This document shows positions 28,005 to 35,907 of a stretch of 64,000 nt of DNA, in pieces; position 1 is the first letter of the stretch, and each line of letters opens with the position of its first letter. A program made the position numbers and the translations under genes. The stretch is from Saccharibacillus brassicae. GTDB lineage: Bacteria > Bacillota > Bacilli > Paenibacillales > Paenibacillaceae. The DNA is taken from assembly GCF_006542275.1 (NCBI RefSeq), contig NZ_CP041217.1, forward strand, positions 3,536,501 through 3,600,500. Reading direction: 5' to 3'. Below the pieces are notes generated by a model. The model was not told where the DNA came from. It was given only the letters and a program-made list of their open reading frames with translations, and did no database searches.

Positions 28005-29513
28005 ATGAGAACGGCATGGAACAAAACAATAATGAGCGCTTTGGTTTTAATGATCATTTTGGGAAGTATGGGGTTCGGATCGGCAAGTGCCGCAGCTGTG
28101 AAAGTGTACGGGATTCAAGCAGCCGGCCCCCCGATGCCTTTTTATGTAAAAAATACATTCCAACTCAAGCCGAAAGTCAACTCTTCTTCGAAGACCGGCA
28201 GCGTCAAAGTCCGGTATAAGTCCGGCAATGTGGAAGTTGCATCTGTCAACTCGGCCGGCGTGATTACCGCGGTAGGAGCGGGGAGAACGAATATCGAGGT
28301 CACAGCCGGAGACAAGTCGGTTCAATTGTTGGTTACGGTTAAGTCCAAGGTCAAAGAAGCGAACCTAAGTGCGGCCAAACCCAAGATTACGGTTGGCGAG
28401 CAAACGAAACTCAGCACCCGGATCGTGATGGACAGCTCCATTTTGCCCGTGCCGCCCGTAAGCTATCAAGTATCCGACCCTTCTGTCTTGTTCGTGGACG
28501 CTTCGGGTAACGTTACGGCGCTCAAAGAAGGCAAAGCGGAAATAAAAATTCGAGTAGAGGAGAAGACAGCGAAGGTCAGTATCGAAGTGACGGACATCGA
28601 ATGGGCGACGACGACTGATCAATCCCGATTCGAACGTCCGGCTTGGAGTGCGGACAGCAAGTATCTGGCGCTCAACGGTGCGCTTCTAAACGCTCAAGAC
28701 GGCCGGACGATCAAGAAGATGAACAACGATCTTGCCTTTGCGGGAAACACCTTATATAGCTGGAATAACGAGGATCAAGATCACGAAACGATGTTGATCT
28801 ACGATTCGGCGTTCCGCGTACAGCGTAAGTTCGAAATGCCCGAAGAATCCCGAAAATTTTACACGGAGTCCCGTTATGTCCTGAGTCCGGACGGGCAGCA
28901 TTTTTATTTCCAATACGGTGACAGAGGGATTTTCGACTTGGATGTTCAAAGCGGCGAAGTATGGGGTCAAGTCGCTCCGGATGTGGATACAGCCTGGGAC
29001 ATGACGATAGCGCTCAGTCCGAACGGTCAATTGTTGGCGGTTCTGGGAGGCTACGGGTACTCGGACCATTCGCGAATCTATGACCTGCGCAGCGGGCAGA
29101 TGGTGAGCAGCACCACCCAGCAGGGGGCAGCGGAATTTACGCCCGATTCCAAGTATTTAGTCGTTAACAACGGATCAGGAATCGCTTTTCTGGACACGCA
29201 AAGCTTTGCGACCGTACGAGAGCTGCCAGGTGAATTCGAAGACTTCGCGGTAGGCGTTGGCGGATGGTTAGCGGTGACAAACGAGAACGGCAATGTAGAC
29301 GTTTACGACATCGAGACCTTGGAACCGGTCCGCTCTTATGCGACAAAAGCCACCAAACAAGCACAGAAAATGGGGAACACTGTGGATCAACCGATTTCCC
29401 TGACTTTTAGCCCAGACGGGCGCAAGCTTGTGGCCGGGTATGCCAATTACAGTTACAGCGACAATTCCGCGGATACGATCTGTTGGAACCTGAACGAGCT
29501 TTACCTGGATTAA
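28005..29513 (+). CDS. Secreted Big2 and beta-propeller protein
   Basis: A 502-aa exported protein. ATG 28005 is set by GGAGG six bases before; ATG 27999 is too close to it. Signal peptide about 1-30 (GFGSASAA). Two bacterial Ig-like group 2 (Big2) domains follow: VKVRYKSGNVEVASVNSAG with VITAVGAGRTNIEV, and VSYQVSDPSVLFVDASGNV with TALKEGKAEIKIRV. From about residue 205 the pattern is a WD40/YVTN-like beta-propeller: AWSADSKYLALNG, LSPDGQHFYF, LSPNGQLLAVLGG, LTFSPDGRKLVAGY. It is likely a surface binding or scaffold protein. It is the first of three closely spaced genes encoding surface or membrane proteins. Confidence 0.78.
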   Translation: MRTAWNKTIMSALVLMIILGSMGFGSASAAAVKVYGIQAAGPPMPFYVKNTFQLKPKVNSSSKTGSVKVRYKSGNVEVASVNSAGVITAVGAGRTNIEVTAGDKSVQLLVTVKSKVKEANLSAAKPKITVGEQTKLSTRIVMDSSILPVPPVSYQVSDPSVLFVDASGNVTALKEGKAEIKIRVEEKTAKVSIEVTDIEWATTTDQSRFERPAWSADSKYLALNGALLNAQDGRTIKKMNNDLAFAGNTLYSWNNEDQDHETMLIYDSAFRVQRKFEMPEESRKFYTESRYVLSPDGQHFYFQYGDRGIFDLDVQSGEVWGQVAPDVDTAWDMTIALSPNGQLLAVLGGYGYSDHSRIYDLRSGQMVSSTTQQGAAEFTPDSKYLVVNNGSGIAFLDTQSFATVRELPGEFEDFAVGVGGWLAVTNENGNVDVYDIETLEPVRSYATKATKQAQKMGNTVDQPISLTFSPDGRKLVAGYANYSYSDNSADTICWNLNELYLD

Positions 29514-29544
29514 CAATAGTCGACTCATAAATAAGAGAGGGGAA

Positions 29545-29898
29545 ATGAAGATGTTTGCTATGGGATTGGTCGGAGGGATTTTCGGAATCATTGCGGCGAT
29601 CGTCGCGATGATGATCGGAGGATTGGATGCTGCATTTTCAGAAACAGGAACATCGGAGATCAGCGGGCTGGCGATCTCGGCGTTACTATTCAGTATTTTA
29701 GGCATCGTAGGATCAGCCTTTTCTAAAAGCAAACCTAAATTGGCGGGTTGGCTTATGTTAATCAGCGGAATCGCTGGCGTGATCAGCATCTCCATGTTTT
29801 ATATTTTATCTGGTGTGTTACTTGCGGTAGCGGGATTTATGGGAATCTTCTCAAAAAAGAAAGCTAAAGAAGCACCTTCGGCGGCGTCGACATCTTAA
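29545..29898 (+). CDS. DUF4064 membrane protein
   Basis: A 117-aa protein with four predicted membrane helices (about 5-28, 42-60, 65-82 and 85-103) and a Lys/Ala/Ser tail. The glycine-rich start (GLVGGIFGIIAAIVAMMIGG) is typical of DUF4064. The RBS is AGAGGGGAA; ATG 29551 is a possible second start. It lies between a secreted propeller protein and a lipoprotein, all in one direction with gaps of about 20-30 bases, so they probably form an operon. Role unknown. Confidence 0.75.
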   Translation: MKMFAMGLVGGIFGIIAAIVAMMIGGLDAAFSETGTSEISGLAISALLFSILGIVGSAFSKSKPKLAGWLMLISGIAGVISISMFYILSGVLLAVAGFMGIFSKKKAKEAPSAASTS

Positions 29899-29921
29899 AT
29901 AGAAAAGGAGGATAACAGAAG

Positions 29922-30983
29922 ATGAGACTCAGGATCATAGCCGGGTGTTTGGCGTTTTCGGTTGTCGTCGCGACCGGATGTTCGTCTGTATCAACTGATG
30001 CAGACGTCCGACACGAGGCGGACAAAGCCGTACAGACGACGTCGGATCAACTCAACAATCTGGCGAATCTGGCCGACGAGCATATAGGATTCGTCAAAAA
30101 TGGCACAATGAACAACCGTGACGATGTGACGCTTGGTGAAGTGATGGACGCTTTTTTTGACGGACCGACCTGGCAGTATTTTTCGGGTACGAATGACGAG
30201 ACGGGCGATACTTTCGATGTGGTTGAGTTTACGGGTTATTTTCTCTATAACGAAAAGTCGGCAAAAGCACGTATCCAGTTTATTTTGCATGAGGATGATA
30301 CGTTCGAGATGGGCGTCGGATCGTATAACGACATCGATCAGACTGCGCTGGTGCTGAGCCTGCTGATGGATAAGGTGTACGAGAGCTACGACGAGGAACA
30401 TGCGGTTTCTACGGCGGATCAGGCGCAAGCCGGCGGCGAACCGGTGACAGCTGATTCTTCGCAAATTCAGGCTGCGAAGGCAGAGGGCATTGGGTTAGAA
30501 AATTTTTATAAATGGACGCCGGGCGAGAACGACCGTTCCTTTCCACTGATGTTGGACGGGGAAGAAATCGAGTTCGTGGTCGGAAGAAACACCCCAAACG
30601 GAATCAAGATGCAGGTCTTCAGCTCTTCGATGGAGCAAGGCTGGCAGCTTCCGACGGAGCTTGCAGACGGCAGCATCGGTCCTTTTAACGACTACGGAGA
30701 TCTGATCGAAGGCTTTAGTTTATACGTAAAAGAATACGACTTCGCAAGCGACGGCGTTCCGGAAGTTGTGCTTGTAGCCAGCGACGGAATGTTGGAGAGC
30801 TACGTATGGGTGTACAACTACAATTATACCTTCAGCGAGTACGATGTTTCTCCGCTAGAGCTGGTTTGGTATGGAGAAGGGCAGTCGGACGTGCAACTTG
30901 AAGGCGATCGGATTGTATTGCCGTATGGGTCTCAAGGGCTGTATGAAGAGTATGTGTACAAAAATGAAAAATTTATTCAATAA
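29922..30983 (+). CDS. Lipoprotein of unknown function
   Basis: A 353-aa exported lipoprotein; lipobox VVATGCSS, RBS AAAGGAGG. The first half has an alpha/beta pattern with a helix of Gln/Asn/Leu (TTSDQLNNLANLADEHIG). The second half, after a Gln/Ala linker, contains DFASDGVPEVVLVASDG and YVWVYNYNYTFSEYD, resembling one FG-GAP-like repeat. I cannot assign a family. It is the last gene of the short surface-protein operon and is followed by a terminator just before the dynamin operon. Confidence 0.72.
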   Translation: MRLRIIAGCLAFSVVVATGCSSVSTDADVRHEADKAVQTTSDQLNNLANLADEHIGFVKNGTMNNRDDVTLGEVMDAFFDGPTWQYFSGTNDETGDTFDVVEFTGYFLYNEKSAKARIQFILHEDDTFEMGVGSYNDIDQTALVLSLLMDKVYESYDEEHAVSTADQAQAGGEPVTADSSQIQAAKAEGIGLENFYKWTPGENDRSFPLMLDGEEIEFVVGRNTPNGIKMQVFSSSMEQGWQLPTELADGSIGPFNDYGDLIEGFSLYVKEYDFASDGVPEVVLVASDGMLESYVWVYNYNYTFSEYDVSPLELVWYGEGQSDVQLEGDRIVLPYGSQGLYEEYVYKNEKFIQ

Positions 30984-31014
30984 TAAATCAGGTTTATTTA
31001 AAAGTTAGCAATCA

Positions 31015-31049
31015 ATAAAGCGGGAGTAATTACACTCTCGCTTTATATT
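31015..31049 (+). terminator. Intrinsic terminator before dynamin operon
   Basis: ATAAAGCG.GAGT pairs with ACTC.CGCTTTAT, followed by T-rich sequence. It isolates the next operon from its neighbours. Confidence 0.75.
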
Positions 31050-31068
31050 TTTATAGTATGTATATAAA

Positions 31069-31097
31069 TTGTATAGAGCATAAAAAATAGGTTTAAT
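31069..31097 (+). promoter_or_regulatory. Possible promoter of dynamin operon
   Basis: TTGTAT (31069-31074) and TTTAAT (31092-31097) are 17 bases apart, about 100 bases before the first start codon. The whole leader is AT-rich, so chance matches are common. Confidence 0.4.
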
Positions 31098-31197
31098 AAA
31101 ATAATATTCTAGTTAGTTAGATCTTATGATATAGTGATTTAGAAAAGGACTTTTATACCTATTAGATACTTTTAATGGGTTCTCATGGAGGGAATAT

Positions 31198-33513
31198 ATG
31201 CAAGACCAAATGACCAATTCAACAGAAAATGATTTTAAAAAAATTATCCAACAATTTGAAATTTTAGCTTGGGAAGATCCGGTGTTTCAGAGCTATTACC
31301 GAAAAAGAAGCTTGGAAATTTTAAGGAGTTTAGAAGAAAAAGAATTTAGAGTAACGGTAGTAGGAGAGTTTAGCGCAGGAAAATCGACTTTTCTAAATGC
31401 GTTGATAGGAAAAGATATCTTGCCGCATGCCCGTACAGAGACGACCGCTGCAATTACATACATTAGGAACGTAACGAAAGATCATGAATTACATAACCGA
31501 GTCGTTGTTCATTTTAAAGATACATCACCTCAGATTATCTTGAATTTGGAAGAGGACAACGATGCTCTGAAAAAGTACGGAACTGTACAATCGGATATTG
31601 AGGTGACTAAGAAAGTCTCACATGTGGAAGTATATGTCGAATTCAGATACACCCAAGAAAAAGTTGTCTTTATCGATACCCCCGGTTTAAACGGCACAGA
31701 AGAAGGTCACCACGATCTAACCATGCATGAAATCCAGCACGCCCATGCCAGTATATGTCTTTTCCACTTAAGAAGTTTAGCCCATAGCAATATGGAGTTG
31801 TTAAAAAACCTTCAAAGTGCTCAAAACTCATTTTTGTATGTTATTAACTTCATTGATGAACTAAGAGTATCTGAAGGAGATTACATTCAAGATAAAATCA
31901 CTTCTTTCCGAAATCAGCTACTTTCTCACGGCATAGGAGAAAGAAAACAGAATGATCTTGATGCGAAAGTGTTTGGAGTTTCTTCTTTGAAGGCTCTTGT
32001 TGCCAGAGACCATTCAATCCCTCGTCTTTATCACAATGATCAAAGAGATCTGAATTCAAACGAGAGAGAAAATCTTTTTAAGGAATCCGGGTTTTTTAAT
32101 TTTGAAAATTATTTATGGAATGAGATTATTTTAAAAGAAAAAAATAACATTTTTTATGCTTCTCTGGCTACTGCTTTCAAAAAGGTCTTGGAAGAAATGT
32201 TGCAAGAGTTAAATAAAATTAAAAATTTAAATAGATTCCAGCCGGACATCGATTCCAGTCAACAAATTGAAATGCGATTGGGCCGAATAAGAGAAGCGGC
32301 TTCGCAAAATAAAGATAGACTAAAGGATTACGTAAATTCACGACATGCGCAAATTTTAAAGATAACGAAAATAGAAATAAAAGAAGATATCGAAAATCTT
32401 TTGAGTGCAATTAAAATGGAAACGATGTCGATTACTTTTGAAGAACTGGAGAGGCTTTTAGAAACAAATACACAAAGTATACGTTTAAAAGAAAAGATAG
32501 ATGATTTATTTGATAAATATCACGATTGGTTAATTGAAGTTTTCGAAGAAGTCTATCAATCAGCAATCATGAAATCCAAAGCGTATATTCCATCTGTAGA
32601 AATTAACGATCAAAATAAGTTAATTATAGAAACTTTGAAATTCGAACATGTCAACTACGAATTTGAACAAAAGTTAAAAAAGACAGAAAGCAAAATTTCA
32701 AATTGGGAAGATCAAAAACTAAAAGTTGAAAACGAGACAGAATCTATTATTAAAGAATCGCAAAAAGTAAAAGTAAACATGGATTTTCGTAAGAAAACGC
32801 TGGTACTCGCTGAACAACAATATCAAAAAGCTAAGTTAGAACTTGGAGTCCAGCCTCCAATAACCTCTCGTACCGTAACGACAACACGAATCGTAGAACG
32901 GAGCAAGTGGAACCCCAAGCGTTGGCTGGGAAGTTCTACATATGAGGTGAGTTATGACACCCAAGTCGAAGATCGCTTCGCCTATAACGAATGGCAAAAG
33001 AAAAAAGACCACTTGGAAGAAAAATATCCGACGCAACGAAATGAGCTGACCCAAGAATTGCATGAACTGGAGTACCGTCAAAAACAGATTGCGAATCGAG
33101 CAGGTGCAAACCAAGATTCCATCCTTTTTTTTCAGCATAGGATCACTCAAGCCAAAGAAGCCTTGTCTAGAGAGCTAAATGAGTACGAGAATATTATGAA
33201 AAAAGCTAAATCGGAATTTTTGCGTTCTGAACAAAAGCGAATAAACTGGCAAATTGAGAATTTCTTATACACCGAAATTGAACCTAATCTTCAAGAGACC
33301 ATCAATAAAAACATCGAATATAACGCTAAAGAAATCCAGAAAAACGTACTGGATTTTTATGAGCGGAATCAAAGTGAAACGGAACGTGCTTTGGTTTTGG
33401 CATTGGAAACGAATAACGAAGAGGTCGCCCAAAATATCCATGTATACGATCATTTAATTGAGCAAGTAATAGGGCTGAAAAATAACCTTGAAGCATTAAG
33501 GATGGACAACTAG
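31198..33513 (+). CDS. Dynamin-like GTPase 1
   Basis: A 771-aa large GTPase of the bacterial dynamin family, which bends, fuses or repairs membranes. ATG 31198 follows GGAGGG. G1 is GEFSAGKS at 56-63, the switch threonines lie at RTETTA (80-85), G3 is DTPG at 160-163. G4 is NFID at 217-220, where the usual Lys is Phe, so guanine recognition may be altered. From about 330 it is almost all long coiled-coil, interrupted near 560-600 by a beta-rich insertion ending in WNPKRWLG, a possible membrane-touching tip. No membrane helix is evident. First gene of a six-gene AT-rich operon; gap to the next is 12 bases. Confidence 0.9.
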   Translation: MQDQMTNSTENDFKKIIQQFEILAWEDPVFQSYYRKRSLEILRSLEEKEFRVTVVGEFSAGKSTFLNALIGKDILPHARTETTAAITYIRNVTKDHELHNRVVVHFKDTSPQIILNLEEDNDALKKYGTVQSDIEVTKKVSHVEVYVEFRYTQEKVVFIDTPGLNGTEEGHHDLTMHEIQHAHASICLFHLRSLAHSNMELLKNLQSAQNSFLYVINFIDELRVSEGDYIQDKITSFRNQLLSHGIGERKQNDLDAKVFGVSSLKALVARDHSIPRLYHNDQRDLNSNERENLFKESGFFNFENYLWNEIILKEKNNIFYASLATAFKKVLEEMLQELNKIKNLNRFQPDIDSSQQIEMRLGRIREAASQNKDRLKDYVNSRHAQILKITKIEIKEDIENLLSAIKMETMSITFEELERLLETNTQSIRLKEKIDDLFDKYHDWLIEVFEEVYQSAIMKSKAYIPSVEINDQNKLIIETLKFEHVNYEFEQKLKKTESKISNWEDQKLKVENETESIIKESQKVKVNMDFRKKTLVLAEQQYQKAKLELGVQPPITSRTVTTTRIVERSKWNPKRWLGSSTYEVSYDTQVEDRFAYNEWQKKKDHLEEKYPTQRNELTQELHELEYRQKQIANRAGANQDSILFFQHRITQAKEALSRELNEYENIMKKAKSEFLRSEQKRINWQIENFLYTEIEPNLQETINKNIEYNAKEIQKNVLDFYERNQSETERALVLALETNNEEVAQNIHVYDHLIEQVIGLKNNLEALRMDN

Positions 33514-33525
33514 GAGGATCAGAAC

Positions 33526-35880
33526 ATGAACGTAGAATGGATCAAAGAACAGCATGAAGAACGAAAAAACAGCGTCCTCTCAATTCTGAACAAAGGCGAA
33601 GCATACTTTTTGAATGTTGCCAAACACCATGAGGCGCAATCCTTGGCATCTTTACGTAATCAGTTAGAGAATGAGCGATTTTCAATCGTGGTTGTGGGAG
33701 AATTTAGTGCAGGAAAATCAACCTTTTTGAATGCGCTGATGGGCGAAAAATACTTACCTTCTTTCACTAGCGAGACAACGGCCACCGTTAATTTCCTTCG
33801 TCACATTAGCGAACTTCCCAACTCGGCTCCTCAAGGTAGCGGTTCAGCGATTTATTATAAAGATCCAAACAAAAAAACGCTTTATTCCCAATCGGATATC
33901 GAAACCATTGAGAGATTCGTAAGTACCAAAAGCGATCTTAATGTAGTCAATGAAATTGAGCGGGTAGAATTGTTTTTGGATTCTAAATTTCTAGGAGATG
34001 GAGTCGTATTGATCGATAGCCCGGGGTTGAACGGCGTAGCGGAAGGACATAAAGAAATTACGGAGCATCAGATTGAACAATCTCATGCTTGCATCTTCAT
34101 GTTTTCTGCCGAACAACCGGGAAGAAAAACGGATTTCGAATTTTTAGCGCAGCTTAAAAGCAAGGTAGATACCATTATATTAGTCATTAACAAAATTGAC
34201 GTTATAAAAGCAAACGAACAATCCATTGAAGAAGTCATGGACAGTTTACGACAAAACTATCATCAATTTTTTCCGGAGCATACGATTCCCGAAATTTGGC
34301 CTATCGCAGCTTACCCGGCTCTGGTAGGAAGAAGTGCTAAAGAATTGAGTTATCTCGGACGGGAACATCATTCGGAAACGGAAAAAGTCCGGTATCTCGA
34401 TTCGTCGCGTATTGAAGCTTTCGAAGAGCGGTTATGGCGTTTCCTTGTGCAAGGGGAAAAAACCGCTCAACAGCTCAAAGCCCCGGCTGATCGTGTGAAT
34501 AAGCTATTGACTTTAAGATTAAAAGAAGTTCAGGAACTAAAAGCTGGGCTCGAAAATTCAGCCGACTCAGACGAAGTTTCGTTGGAGATCATTGCATTGG
34601 AAAAAGAGGTTGCCGACTTGGAACAATCGATTGCCGATAAAAAACAAAGTTTCTTTGATGAAATTAGCCGGATTATCAGAGAGACTTCTATTCGCTTGGA
34701 AAGCCGAACCCTTGAGATGAAACAGCGCCAATCCAAGGAAATTCAGACATGGACCGACTTAAACGAAGTTCAAGATGACGTGCAACAATTCAATAATAAG
34801 ATCATTAAACAATATATGCTTACGGCTCAAAAAGTTCACGACGAGTTCGTAGACGAATTCATTGAACTACTGCATGTTCAGTATAAAGATTACCGGCACG
34901 AAATTGAAGAAAGATTGAATGTGCTTCCGGACCGGAGCGGAATTTTTCAGTTGGAAACGCGATTAGACACTGATGCTTTCGATTTTAATTTCGGTATTGA
35001 AGAATACCGAACGAAAAAAGAAAATTATGAAGAGCAGCTGGAAGAATTAGAAAAACAAATGGTTGCATCAGAAGAAAATCGAATGACCATCATGGAGATA
35101 AATGAAGCTAGACAGGAACTTCAGGCTAAACTAGATAGTGTAAAAGATCGCGAAGAGACCTATAGATTGAATTTAGGTTTAAGACCTGGTGTTTCGCAAA
35201 CACAAGTAGAGTATACAGAATTTAAAAATCGCGGAGGTCTATTCGGGAAAATCGCAGATACCTTCAAAGGCAAGCAAGAAGTGACTCGGCATAAGTTAGT
35301 AACGGACGACTTTGAACAGAAGAACTACGACAAGCGGGTCGGAGATATGATGAACAAATATGCCGAAGAAGAAAAAGAATTAAGAACACAACTTAACGAA
35401 GTTCAAAAACCCGGTCAAAGCGAGGCCCAAGTCCGGGAGGCTGTAGCTCGCTTGCAGCGCATGTACGATAAAAAGCAAAAAGAACAAGAAAAGTTGGAAC
35501 GCGAATTTCAAAAAGAATTTCAGCGTAAAAATGGGTCGGCTTTACGTAAGGTGAAAAACCAGGTCGACGACATGATCGACCATATGGAAAAAGAAGTTAT
35601 CAATTTGCTGAAAAAGGAGCTGCGGAGTCAACGTAATCTGTTGTCTGATGTTGCGGTTGATATCATTCAAAGCAACATTCAGCAGTTGATTCGTAATAAA
35701 AAAGACCAACTTATGCTTCGCAAGCGGCAGCTTGACTCTTCGGTTAATGAAAAAGAAATTTTAATAACGGGTTGGAATATCGAAATCGCTACGGTAGAAG
35801 AACTGCTTATCGACTCGGCGAGCGTGCTTGCGGAGTTGTCACTCATCGATATTGATAAGATTTTTTCGGTAAATCGGTAA
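33526..35880 (+). CDS. Dynamin-like GTPase 2
   Basis: A 784-aa dynamin-like GTPase, the most canonical of the three. ATG 33526 follows AGGAGG. G1 is GEFSAGKS at 58-65, the switch I region is SETTATV, G3 is DSPG at 164-167 and G4 is NKID at 222-225. Long helical stalk with strong heptads from about 330. The stalk is interrupted around 555-600 by a short insertion with GGLFGKIADTFKG, which can form an amphipathic helix, at the place where GTPase 1 has its WNPKRWLG tip. It is related to GTPase 1 but clearly diverged. It would be expected to pair with its neighbours as a hetero-oligomer (inference). Confidence 0.92.
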   Translation: MNVEWIKEQHEERKNSVLSILNKGEAYFLNVAKHHEAQSLASLRNQLENERFSIVVVGEFSAGKSTFLNALMGEKYLPSFTSETTATVNFLRHISELPNSAPQGSGSAIYYKDPNKKTLYSQSDIETIERFVSTKSDLNVVNEIERVELFLDSKFLGDGVVLIDSPGLNGVAEGHKEITEHQIEQSHACIFMFSAEQPGRKTDFEFLAQLKSKVDTIILVINKIDVIKANEQSIEEVMDSLRQNYHQFFPEHTIPEIWPIAAYPALVGRSAKELSYLGREHHSETEKVRYLDSSRIEAFEERLWRFLVQGEKTAQQLKAPADRVNKLLTLRLKEVQELKAGLENSADSDEVSLEIIALEKEVADLEQSIADKKQSFFDEISRIIRETSIRLESRTLEMKQRQSKEIQTWTDLNEVQDDVQQFNNKIIKQYMLTAQKVHDEFVDEFIELLHVQYKDYRHEIEERLNVLPDRSGIFQLETRLDTDAFDFNFGIEEYRTKKENYEEQLEELEKQMVASEENRMTIMEINEARQELQAKLDSVKDREETYRLNLGLRPGVSQTQVEYTEFKNRGGLFGKIADTFKGKQEVTRHKLVTDDFEQKNYDKRVGDMMNKYAEEEKELRTQLNEVQKPGQSEAQVREAVARLQRMYDKKQKEQEKLEREFQKEFQRKNGSALRKVKNQVDDMIDHMEKEVINLLKKELRSQRNLLSDVAVDIIQSNIQQLIRNKKDQLMLRKRQLDSSVNEKEILITGWNIEIATVEELLIDSASVLAELSLIDIDKIFSVNR

Positions 35881-35907
35881 CATCCATATTAAAAGGAGAT
35901 GAAGCAG

